DNA of 18,611 nucleotides from Caldifarciminota bacterium (GTDB lineage: Bacteria; Hydrothermota; Tepidihabitantia; Tepidihabitantales; Tepidihabitantaceae), in assembly GCA_016935295.1 (NCBI GenBank), contig JAFGRF010000135.1:1-18611 (forward strand), written 5' to 3'. Position 1 is the first letter of the stretch. Each line of letters begins with the position of its first letter. Positions 12,782 through 18,611 of the stretch are shown one piece after another. Under the pieces are notes generated by a model. That model worked only from the letters and a program-made list of their open reading frames with translations, made no database searches and had not been told where the DNA came from. The position numbers were made by a program, and so were the translations under genes.

Positions 12782-14149
12782 GTGAGACTGTGCACACTGG
12801 TTTCAATAGTCTGCGTTCTGACTGCATGTGGCTCAGCCCCGTCCGGGCCCGGACGCAACAGGCAGGACGTATCCCCGGACGGAGTAGCGCGCCCCCCTGG
12901 TTCGCCCGCTGCCCCGGGAAGCGAAGGCCACGGGCTCCCATTGCAGACTGCAACCACAGGTCCTCAGGTCCCCGCGGTCGACGGCGCGATGTTGTCGGGC
13001 GAGGAGTTCCTGCTCGACACCACGGGCCCGCTCGTGTCCGCTCCGGGCTCCCAGTGCAACGCCGCCGTCGCGTTCGACGGCACCAACTACCTGGTTGTAT
13101 GGGAAGACCGTCGCGGCGGCCACCCGGATATCTACGGCGCACGGGTGAGTCCGGCCGGGGTGGTGCTTGACCCGGCCGGCTTCGCTATCTCGCAGGCGAC
13201 GTACGAACAGGGCCATCCGGCTGTCGCCTTTGACGGTACTAACTACCTTGTCGTATGGGACGACGGGCGTCGCGGCCGCGTCCTGGACATCTTCGGTGCT
13301 CGGGTGACACCCGGGGCCGTGGTGCTCGACACCTCAGGGATTATCATCGCGCGGTCCAGCAACAACCGGCGGAACCCTGACGTCGCCTTTGCCGGCACCG
13401 ATTTCCTGGTTGTCTGGGAAGACGACCGCACCGGGCTCGACTCGACGGACATCTATGGCACGCGGGTAACGAGCGGCGGGGTGGTGCTCGACACGGCCGG
13501 CATTGTCATATCGCATGCCGTGCATGCCCAGTACACTCCGGCCATCGCCTTTGACGGCACGAACTGCCTGGTGGCGTGGCAGGACAACCGCGGCGGCGCG
13601 GACCAGGCCGATATCTACGGCGCGCGGGTCACGACCAGAGGCAGGGTGCTCGACGCGGCGGGCAAACCCGTTTCCCGGCGGGAGTACATGCAGCAATCTC
13701 CCGCCCTGGTCTTTGACGGCACGAACTACCTGGTCGTGTGGCAGGACGTCAACACCGGTACCACTCCTCCGGCGATAGGCATCTACGGCGCGCGGGTCAC
13801 GACCAAAGGCGCCCTGCTCGACAAGGAGGGCAAAGCCATCGGGCCGCAATCGCACGGGGCGCCTCCACGTCTCGGCTTTGACGGTGCGAACTACCTCGTC
13901 GTCTGGTCCGAGGTCCGCGGCCTGGCTCCGGCGTACTACGGCATCGTCGGAAAGCGCGTCACGCCCGGCGGCACGGTGCTCGACAGCGCCGGTATCGCCA
14001 TCGCGCCGCGGGCGCAGTGGTCGCAATGGTCGCCGGTCGCGGGCTTTGACGGTGAGAACTACCTCGTGCTGTGGGAAGATTGCCGCAACCAGCCGAACCA
14101 GCCCGACATCTACGGGGCGCGCGTGAAGCCCGGCGGGCACGGTAACTGA
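12782..14149 (+). CDS. Lipoprotein with seven WED/DIYGARV repeats (beta-propeller)
   Basis: A 455-residue exported protein. GTG 12782 has AGGAGGT 5 nt upstream and gives a clean lipoprotein signal peptide, MRLCTLVSIVCVLTAC, with lipobox LTAC and Cys16 as lipidation site. A Pro/Gly-rich linker (residues 17-65) follows. Then come seven repeats of about 47-50 residues with the pattern P-A-V-A-FDGTNYLVVWEDxRGG...DIYGARVTPGGxVLDxAGIxIS, starting near residue 95. Seven repeats, with a half repeat (EEFLLDTTGPLVS) in front that could close the ring, suggest a seven-bladed beta-propeller on the cell surface, probably for binding rather than catalysis. The frame ends early: an extra G at the GGG of 14134-14136, compared with the same place in repeat six, throws it into TGA at 14147, and remains of an eighth repeat and a sorting tail follow. 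Confidence 0.8.
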   Translation: MRLCTLVSIVCVLTACGSAPSGPGRNRQDVSPDGVARPPGSPAAPGSEGHGLPLQTATTGPQVPAVDGAMLSGEEFLLDTTGPLVSAPGSQCNAAVAFDGTNYLVVWEDRRGGHPDIYGARVSPAGVVLDPAGFAISQATYEQGHPAVAFDGTNYLVVWDDGRRGRVLDIFGARVTPGAVVLDTSGIIIARSSNNRRNPDVAFAGTDFLVVWEDDRTGLDSTDIYGTRVTSGGVVLDTAGIVISHAVHAQYTPAIAFDGTNCLVAWQDNRGGADQADIYGARVTTRGRVLDAAGKPVSRREYMQQSPALVFDGTNYLVVWQDVNTGTTPPAIGIYGARVTTKGALLDKEGKAIGPQSHGAPPRLGFDGANYLVVWSEVRGLAPAYYGIVGKRVTPGGTVLDSAGIAIAPRAQWSQWSPVAGFDGENYLVLWEDCRNQPNQPDIYGARVKPGGHGN

Positions 14150-14420
14150 CACCCGCGGGCCTATCCTGTCGCTGTCGGCCAAGGGGCAGCAGGCTCCTGC
14201 CGTCGGCTGCGACGGCACCGCTCTCTCGCGATCTGGGAAGACGACCGCTCCGGGCACACCGACATCTACGGTGCGCGTCGCTGCGGACACCGAGGGCAAT
14301 CTGCTTTGGGCCTGGGACGGCACCGATGGCGGCGGTCGCGTCCTACCCGGTGGCGTGTGTTTCGTGCGTTGCTCCGCAGGCGTCAGAGTCTCGACTGGAC
14401 TCATGAAGCTGGCAAGATAG
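14150..14420 (+). pseudogene. Frameshifted C-terminal remnant of the propeller lipoprotein (eighth repeat plus sorting tail)
   Basis: Three out-of-phase pieces continue the repeat pattern. Frame of 14142: VTDTRGPILSLSAKGQQAPA and VGCDGT. Then the original frame from 14225: LAIWEDDRSGHTDIYGAR. Then the frame of 14277: VAADTEGNLLWAWDGTDGGG, followed by RVLPGGVCFVRCSAGVRVST and GLMKLAR, ending at TAG 14418-14420. The last piece matches the end of FlgD-like/type IX (Por) sorting domains: WDGTD-xxGR-xxPxGVYFVRLSAG with a basic tail. The middle of the sorting domain is missing. Frameshifts at about 14135, 14220 and 14277 explain the breaks. This is gene decay unless the sequence contains indel errors. 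Confidence 0.6.
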
Positions 14421-14434
14421 TGCCCGGTGAGAAT

Positions 14435-14463
14435 CGAGGGCTGCCGGAGAAGGGCAGCCCTCG
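14435..14463. terminator. Hairpin between the lipoprotein remnant and the zinc-ribbon gene
   Basis: An 11-bp perfect stem (CGAGGGCTGCC at 14435-14445 with 14453-14463) and a 7-nt loop. It lies 15 nt after the old lipoprotein stop at 14420 and 36 nt beyond the stop of the minus-strand gene, so it may end transcription from both sides. No T-run on either strand. Confidence 0.5.
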
Positions 14464-14498
14464 CATGATGGGGCGGGACCGAACTGAGGATTCCCGTT

Positions 14499-14723
14499 CT
14501 ACCATTGGTGGCCGCAATCGCGGCAGGTGACGCCCGATGCCTGGCACATCGTGCCGTCGCCCGGGAGCGGGCACGGTTGGGGATAGGGCGCTCCCGTGGG
14601 TGTCGCGCCCATGGCCTCCGACTCCCACTCCGTCTTGCCGGACGGTGAACTCGGACACGGATCGTGGACGTACTGGGCCCACGTATTCTCACTGCTGCAG
14701 TTCGGACACTGTAGTCTGGCCAC
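14499..14723 (-). CDS. Small zinc-ribbon-like protein
   Basis: A 74-residue protein read from GTG 14723, which has AAGGAAA about 7 nt upstream. It begins MARLQCPNCSSENTW and ends TCRDCGHQW. The two CxxC knuckles frame a Pro/Gly-rich middle with two further cysteines (HDPCPSSPSGK and PQPCPLPGDGTMC). Terminal CPNC and CRDCG knuckles are typical of zinc ribbons, and the final CGHQW resembles the end of many ribbon proteins. The frame stays open upstream to 14873, but that part has no ribbon character and begins ahead of the predicted transcription start near 14870. I do not recognise a named family. It is transcribed divergently from the large regulator at 14967, from a back-to-back promoter pair, which hints at shared control. 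Confidence 0.5.
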   Translation of the reverse strand: MARLQCPNCSSENTWAQYVHDPCPSSPSGKTEWESEAMGATPTGAPYPQPCPLPGDGTMCQASGVTCRDCGHQW

Positions 14724-14876
14724 TGTCGGTTTCCTTTCGTGTCGCCTGTGACACCGAGTCGCTCGACGTCCCTCACCGAAGGGCGGCCCGCGTCGTGGTT
14801 CACCGGTCTCGTTTGTGGGTACGGCAACGCCACCTGGTATCAGGTGCAACGATCGGACGAGCAGGAAGAACACGGC

Positions 14877-14904
14877 AGCATACAGCCTCGCCTCACTGTG
14901 TCAA
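14877..14904 (-). promoter_or_regulatory. Promoter of the zinc-ribbon gene
   Basis: On the minus strand TTGACA (14904-14899, perfect), a 16-nt spacer and TATGCT (14882-14877). The -10 box is the same as in the divergent promoter of the regulator. The leader to GTG 14723 would be about 147 nt and contains a small hairpin, CACCTG-N4-CAGGTG (14831-14846). Confidence 0.55.
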
Positions 14905-14923
14905 CCGAATTCGCGTTCCCTGC

Positions 14924-14951
14924 TTGACTTGGCTTGAGTCGGCATTATGCT
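14924..14951 (+). promoter_or_regulatory. Promoter of the enhancer-binding regulator gene
   Basis: TTGACT (14924-14929), a 16-nt spacer and TATGCT (14946-14951). The expected transcription start near 14958 leaves only about 9 nt before ATG 14967. This excludes the TTG at 14934 as a start. The GAGGT box (14956-14960) would sit at the very 5' end of the mRNA. Confidence 0.5.
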
Positions 14952-14966
14952 GAGCGAGGTCCCCGT

Positions 14967-17648
14967 ATGAGTGGCGAAACCGACTTGCCGGACGATTTGC
15001 AGGCGCTACACGCGCAGATGGAGTCAGCCGCGATCCCGGCTGAGCGTGTCAAAGTCGCACTGAGCCTGGCTGACAAGCTCTGGTTAAGCGACCCGGCTGC
15101 TGCCAGACCGCTGTTGGAGCAGGTCATTGCCGAGGCCGGCGCGGCTGGTGCGCCGAAAGACGGCCTGCGGGCCGTGTCTCTACTCGGCGAGTTGCTGCGC
15201 CGGGCCGGCGACCTGGAAGGCAGCGCGCGCCAGGCAGAGTTGATGCTCACAGCAGCTGACGCCGCCGGCGACCGAGTCACGCGCGCAAGCGGACTCAATC
15301 TCATCGGCATGGTCCACCAAGAGCGCGGTGACCTTCCGCGCGCGCTTGCGTGCTTCGAGGAGTCACTCCAGCTGAGCCGGGAGACGGGGTTCATGCAAGG
15401 CGAGCAGTCCGCGCTGAACCAGCTCGCCGGGGTCCATGGCCTGTGCGGCGAGTTGGACAAGGCTCTCGCCTGCTATCGGCAGTGCCTGGAGTTGAGCGAC
15501 AAGGCCGGGGATGTCTTCGGACGGGCGATTCATCTTCACAATATCGGCTGGGCTCTCAAGTCATTGGGGAATTGGACCGCGGCGGCCGAGCATCTGCACA
15601 GGGCCATTGCTCTCTGCGAGGAACACGGCTTCCGCGACCTGTTGTTGAGCGCCCGGATGGAGCTGGGCGAGTTATCGCTCAAGCGGTCTGACCACGAGAA
15701 TGCGACTCGCATGTTCCAGGCGGTCATTACAGCAGAGCAGGAAGTGAAGAGCTCGGGCCGGCTGTTCAGGGAGGCGCTGTCGAACCTGGGTTGGACATTC
15801 TGCCGGAGCGGAGATCTGGCGCAGGCCGAAGTGACTCTGGGAGAAGCCGCACGAATGAGCGGAGCTGCCGGAGATCGGTACGTGCTCGGGACCGTCCTCC
15901 GCCGTCGGGCAGAGGTGGCGCTGGCGCAAGGCCAGCTCGACGCGGCCGGCGAACTCCTGGCACAGGCTGCGCGCCACGCGGCAGACCTGGGTCTGCGGAA
16001 GGAACAGGGGCATGTACTCCGGGTCCAGGCACAACTGGCTGCGGCTCGTTCTGACCAGAACTCGGCCCTCGATCTCTCTGCCCGGTCCGTGGCAACGATC
16101 GAGCCGCTGGGCGACACCTTTGACCTCGCGCTTGCCCGGCTGCATCGCGGGCGCCTGCTCGTCGAGTTCGACCGGTCGGAGGAGTCCCTTCCCCTGTTGC
16201 AGGCCGCCGTCCGCACCTTCCGCCGTCTTGCTGTTGTGGCCGAAGCCGAGGAGGGTGGCCGGCTCTTGTACCGGATGGAGGTTCGCGTCGACCGCAGCGC
16301 CGCCCTTGCCCAGAGGCTTGACGGCCTTACTTCGCTCGACCTCGCCCCGGGTGGTTTCGTCGAACGCGCGCTCGGCATCATCTGCGACAACCTGCGGTAC
16401 GAACAGGGCGCCATTCTGGTCCGCGGCAGGCCGGTTGCGGTCAGGGGTCAGCCGGACCTGTCCGGACTGCCCGCACGTGACGCAGTGCTGTCGCAGACCG
16501 ACCGGGAGCTGTTCCTGCCGGTCAGACTGGCCCGGCGTTTGCTCGGAGTCGTGTGGCTGAGACGCGAGGTTCCGCTTCCGGTCCGAATCGACCGGGACCA
16601 GCTAGGCCTGGTGTCACGCACGCTTGCGCCGCACGTCGCGAAGCTCAGGGAACTGACGAGAGATTCTGTCCACGTAATCGAGATTCCCGGTCTGCGGTTC
16701 CGTGGCGTGATCGGCCGCAACCGCGACGTCCTGGAATTGCTGGCCGACGTCGCACGCTTCGCGGCGACCGATGTGCCGGTGCTGATACGCGGTGAGAGCG
16801 GCACGGGCAAGGAGCTGGTTGCCCGCGCCCTGCACGAATCCGGGCCGCGGGCCGACCACCCGTTCATCACGGTCAACTGCGCGGCGGTACCCGAGAGCCT
16901 GCTGGAGGCCGAGTTCTTCGGCGTCGAGGCAGGTGCAGCCACCGGGGTCGTGGCCCGGCCGGGCAAGTTCGAGTTGGCACATACCGGCACTGTCTTCCTC
17001 GATGAAATCGGGGACATGAGTCAGTCTCTGCAGGCGAAGCTGCTGCGTGTCATCGAGGACAAGACGGTCACGCGAGTCGGCGGAGCCACGTCAACGCTGG
17101 TTGACGCTCGGGTGGTCGCCGCCACGAACATGGACCTTGAGGCGCGTGCGCTCAGTGGGCAGTTCCGCTCCGACCTGCTCTACCGTCTTAACACGGTCAT
17201 GCACACCATCCCGCCGCTGCGTCAACGTCGCGAGGACCTGCCTGCGCTTGCCGGCTACCTCATTGCCGGCGCGGCGCAGAAGTACGGCCGCCCCGCGCGT
17301 CGGGCGAGCAAAGAGGTCATGGCTCTATTCGCCGAGGCGCCCTGGCCCGGCAACGTCCGCCAGCTCAAGCACGTGGTCGAGCGAGCGGTGATTTTCGCCC
17401 GCGGCGAGACGATTGAGCTCGCCGACCTCCCGCGCGAACTCCGTCAGTCCTTCGGTCCTGCCTCGGCATCCCGCCCGACCGTGACTGTGCGCGGCGAACG
17501 GCGCCGGGCCGCCGACGAAGCAGAGCGGGTGGCACTCATTGAGGCACTCGACCGCGCCAACGGCAATGCCACCAGGGCGGCGAAGCTCACAGGATGCAGC
17601 CGCACCAACTTCTACCGGCTCCTGCGCAAGCACCACATCTCCCGCTGA
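14967..17648 (+). CDS. TPR-GAF-AAA+-Fis sigma-54-type transcriptional regulator
   Basis: An 893-residue bacterial enhancer-binding protein. Residues ~60-430 are about nine tetratricopeptide repeats of 40 residues (for example LNLIGMVHQERGDLPRALAC and LNQLAGVHGLCGELDKALAC). Residues ~440-565 look like a GAF-type sensory domain. The AAA+ domain starts at FRGVIGRN: Walker A GESGTGKE (609-616), Walker B VFLDEI (676-681), arginine finger region FRSDLLYRLN, sensor II WPGNVRQLKHVVERAV. The C-terminal Fis-type helix-turn-helix is ALDRANGNATRAAKLTGCSR and NFYRLLRKH. The sigma-54-contacting GAFTGA loop reads GAATGV (656-661), so phenylalanine is lost. There is no receiver domain, so control is probably by protein or ligand binding to the TPR/GAF part. 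It has its own promoter, divergent from a zinc-ribbon gene, and a site-rich regulatory tract downstream. Confidence 0.9.
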   Translation: MSGETDLPDDLQALHAQMESAAIPAERVKVALSLADKLWLSDPAAARPLLEQVIAEAGAAGAPKDGLRAVSLLGELLRRAGDLEGSARQAELMLTAADAAGDRVTRASGLNLIGMVHQERGDLPRALACFEESLQLSRETGFMQGEQSALNQLAGVHGLCGELDKALACYRQCLELSDKAGDVFGRAIHLHNIGWALKSLGNWTAAAEHLHRAIALCEEHGFRDLLLSARMELGELSLKRSDHENATRMFQAVITAEQEVKSSGRLFREALSNLGWTFCRSGDLAQAEVTLGEAARMSGAAGDRYVLGTVLRRRAEVALAQGQLDAAGELLAQAARHAADLGLRKEQGHVLRVQAQLAAARSDQNSALDLSARSVATIEPLGDTFDLALARLHRGRLLVEFDRSEESLPLLQAAVRTFRRLAVVAEAEEGGRLLYRMEVRVDRSAALAQRLDGLTSLDLAPGGFVERALGIICDNLRYEQGAILVRGRPVAVRGQPDLSGLPARDAVLSQTDRELFLPVRLARRLLGVVWLRREVPLPVRIDRDQLGLVSRTLAPHVAKLRELTRDSVHVIEIPGLRFRGVIGRNRDVLELLADVARFAATDVPVLIRGESGTGKELVARALHESGPRADHPFITVNCAAVPESLLEAEFFGVEAGAATGVVARPGKFELAHTGTVFLDEIGDMSQSLQAKLLRVIEDKTVTRVGGATSTLVDARVVAATNMDLEARALSGQFRSDLLYRLNTVMHTIPPLRQRREDLPALAGYLIAGAAQKYGRPARRASKEVMALFAEAPWPGNVRQLKHVVERAVIFARGETIELADLPRELRQSFGPASASRPTVTVRGERRRAADEAERVALIEALDRANGNATRAAKLTGCSRTNFYRLLRKHHISR

Positions 17649-17758
17649 CGCAAGCCCGCTTGCAGCCCTGACGCCTTGACGGGCGCTGGTCCCGCAGTCG
17701 CTCCCAGCCAACAGGTCGTGCGCTGCAAGGTCACGTGGACGTTGAGGCTATCTGCCTT

Positions 17759-17864
17759 GTGCCAGAAAGCGGGAAAACCAGTGCCATAGAGTGGGACTCC
17801 ACAAGTTCCTATGTTAGGGCAGTTAGCCGAAGCGGTGCGTCCAGTCTGTGCCACAAAATGGCAC
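17759..17864 (+). promoter_or_regulatory. Three GTGCCA-N5-(T/C)GGnA(C/A) sites, candidate upstream activating sequences
   Basis: Site A is 17759-17775 (GTGCCA, GAAAG, CGGGAA). Site B is 17781-17797 (GTGCCA, TAGAG, TGGGAC). Site C is 17848-17864 (GTGCCA, CAAAA, TGGCAC), which extends to a perfect 7-bp inverted repeat at 17847-17865. All have a 5-nt purine-rich spacer. A and B are 22 bp apart, about two helical turns. Palindromic repeats 80-180 bp ahead of a -24/-12 element are how enhancer-binding proteins are usually placed. A perfect 12-bp palindrome AAGAGCGCTCTT (17883-17894) follows. The rest of 17649-17976 shows no convincing gene. Confidence 0.55.
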
Positions 17865-17939
17865 ATGTTCTTCCGAGTGGGAAAGAGCGCTCTTGGCTAT
17901 CATGTTGACATACCAAGCGTTATAACAGCTGACCCTTGG

Positions 17940-17955
17940 TGGCACGGGAAGTGCC
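17940..17955 (+). promoter_or_regulatory. Candidate sigma-54 (-24/-12) promoter, also a TGGCAC/GTGCCA palindrome
   Basis: TGGCACGGGAAGTGCC has GG-N10-GC spacing and matches the consensus TGGCACG-N4-TTGC except for G in place of the first T of the -12 box. Transcription would start near 17966. The element is also TGGCAC-N5-GTGCCA (17940-17956), the same half-site as the upstream cluster but in outward orientation. A regulator operator is therefore an equally fair reading. Confidence 0.45.
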
Positions 17956-17976
17956 ATTGTGCTTCTCGGATGGTCC

Positions 17977-18129
17977 ATGCTGATGTCGAACAAGAAGTCA
18001 TGGGTCTGTGCGGGCAGAGCCGGTATGGACCCAGGTGGGCAAGGCTCGGTACGTACAACGTACGGGCAGAAGAACAGGGGGGTGCGGCGGGAACGCCGCA
18101 CCCCTGCTATTTGCGCGGGCTCAACCTGA
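17977..18129 (+). CDS. Possible small basic leader protein (50 aa)
   Basis: A frame from ATG 17977 (or ATG 17983) to TGA 18127-18129 starts about 11 nt after the predicted sigma-54 transcription start. It encodes a basic peptide beginning MLMSNKKSWVCAGRAGMDPG. Its stop overlaps an ATG at 18129 (TGATG). Its 3' third contains a very stable hairpin, it has no clear Shine-Dalgarno sequence and its third-position GC is only moderate. I recognise no family, so it may be a leader peptide or chance. Confidence 0.22.
   Translation: MLMSNKKSWVCAGRAGMDPGGQGSVRTTYGQKNRGVRRERRTPAICAGST
18079..18104 (+). terminator. Stable hairpin (terminator or attenuator) ahead of the PD-(D/E)XK-like gene
   Basis: A perfect 11-bp stem (GGGGTGCGGCG at 18079-18089 with 18094-18104) closes a GGAA tetraloop of the GNRA type. 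It is followed on the plus strand by TGCTATTTG, a weak T-tract. It lies between the candidate sigma-54 promoter and the gene at 18157, so if it terminates transcription it would limit expression of that gene. It overlaps the possible 50-aa frame. Confidence 0.55.
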
Positions 18130-18142
18130 TGCCGCGCCATCC

Positions 18143-18151
18143 GGGGGGGGG
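18143..18151 (+). repeat. Nine-G homopolymer run next to a start codon
   Basis: Nine consecutive G lie 5 nt before the TTG at 18157, between it and an ATG at 18129 in another frame. Loss of one G would join that ATG to the conserved downstream frame. Such runs are prone to slipped-strand length change and also to sequencing error. Confidence 0.6.
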
Positions 18152-18156
18152 CAGCA

Positions 18157-18600
18157 TTGACTCAGAGGACGGCTGCGGCGCAGTCTGCTCATGATGATGC
18201 CGTCCGAGCTGCCGGTCACATGTATCGCGAACGGGGCAAGCAGGTGTGGCTCAACCCCGACGCAGAGAAGAACATGGAAGCGGGAGGCCTCTTGGTCGAC
18301 GTCATCGCGGCAGACACTCCCGGCCGTGACAGCACATGGGTCACGGAGGTCGAGACAGAGGATTCGGTCAATGACGAAGAGGCCAGGTCGCAGTGGGTGA
18401 GATACGGTGAAGCCTATTCCTCGTGGCACCTTGCGGTTCCGGTGAGCCAGTACGAGGCAGCCAGGAAGCTGGTCGCGAAGCACGGAGTCCGGCACTGCAA
18501 AGTCATCATGTGGGACAAGAATCCTTCCGGCATACACACTTTCTGGGGACTTCCTGGACTGAGTGTCGAGGGCGAGAGTGCAGCTTCCATAGGGCTCTGA
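18157..18600 (+). CDS. Conserved hypothetical protein, PD-(D/E)XK-like
   Basis: From TTG 18157 the protein has 147 residues; ATG 18220 is an alternative that shortens it by 21. The core has a helix HDDAVRAAGHMYRERGKQVW, then NPDAEKN, a hydrophobic strand LLVDVIAAD and a strand WVTEVETEDSV followed by the helix EEARSQWVRYGEAYSSW and strand LAVPVSQ. The D-x-I ... E-V-E-T pair of acidic strands followed by a helix is the layout of the PD-(D/E)XK nuclease-like fold, though the catalytic Lys is replaced (EVET), so it may be a non-nuclease relative. Acidic and soluble, no membrane segment. It lies 200 nt downstream of a candidate sigma-54 promoter and 53 nt after a stable hairpin, and a nine-G run precedes its start, so expression may be conditional. 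Complete to TGA at 18598. Confidence 0.6.
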   Translation: MTQRTAAAQSAHDDAVRAAGHMYRERGKQVWLNPDAEKNMEAGGLLVDVIAADTPGRDSTWVTEVETEDSVNDEEARSQWVRYGEAYSSWHLAVPVSQYEAARKLVAKHGVRHCKVIMWDKNPSGIHTFWGLPGLSVEGESAASIGL

Positions 18601-18611
18601 CGCAAGTGAGA

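Noticed and set aside
13334..14833. A 499-codon minus-strand open frame opposite the propeller lipoprotein
   Set aside because: It exists because the plus-strand repeats have strongly biased codons; its repeats are the antisense of the propeller blades.
14934..14966. TTG 14934 as the start of the regulator
   Set aside because: It lies between the -35 and -10 boxes of the promoter at 14924-14951; ATG 14967 fits better.
17811..18194. A 127-codon plus-strand frame across the regulatory tract
   Set aside because: It runs through the palindromic sites, the hairpin and the G run, has no ribosome binding site and no protein-like pattern.
1..18611. tRNA, rRNA, CRISPR, transposase or integrase genes
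   Set aside because: I looked for TTCGA-type T-arm hairpins with a 3' CCA, evenly spaced direct repeats and DDE/tyrosine recombinase motifs and found none that hold up.

Overview
The window is a GC-rich, gene-dense piece of bacterial chromosome from what looks like an uncultivated lineage. The pointers are weak but agree: a decayed C-terminal tail of the FlgD-like/type IX sorting kind behind a repeat-rich lipoprotein (typical of FCB-group and WOR-3-like bacteria), several families known mostly from annotation projects (DUF3795, DUF1801), and degenerate palindromic intergenic repeats. I see no rRNA, tRNA, CRISPR array, phage module, transposase or replication origin. Strong vegetative promoters here share one layout, TTGAC(A/C/G/T), a 16-nt spacer, then a TATAAT-like box.

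Layout. 1-2500 (+): a truncated DinD-like gene, a DUF1801 protein, two VOC-fold proteins, a helical TPR-like protein, and a small membrane-protein frame broken by an amber codon. 2566-5216 (-): a complete tldD-pmbA operon, coupled by a one-base stop/start overlap, with its own promoter and a hairpin at its end. 5328-7993 (+): a four-helix membrane protein, a Rossmann/methyltransferase-like protein whose start codon is missing, a GNAT acetyltransferase with an almost leaderless transcript, and an overlapping protein of unknown function. 8107-11159 (+): two DUF3795 cysteine-rich proteins around an MscS-type channel, then an Fpg/Nei-like protein lacking the catalytic Pro2. 11348-12616 (+): an M20 amidohydrolase carrying an in-frame palindromic insertion. 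12782-14420 (+): a seven-repeat beta-propeller lipoprotein whose eighth repeat and sorting tail are destroyed by frameshifts.

14499-18600 is the most interesting part. A small zinc-ribbon protein (-) and an 893-aa TPR-GAF-AAA+-Fis regulator (+) are transcribed from back-to-back promoters. Downstream of the regulator lies a 500-base tract with no convincing gene but a striking cluster of GTGCCA/TGGCAC half-sites. There are three copies of GTGCCA-N5-(T/C)GGnA(C/A), then a TGGCAC-N5-GTGCC element that also fits a -24/-12 sigma-54 promoter, then a stable hairpin, a nine-G run and a gene for a PD-(D/E)XK-like protein. I infer a self-contained regulatory unit: the bacterial enhancer-binding protein, its upstream activating sites, a sigma-54 promoter and a target gene. 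The sites and genes are visible in the sequence; the link between them is inference.
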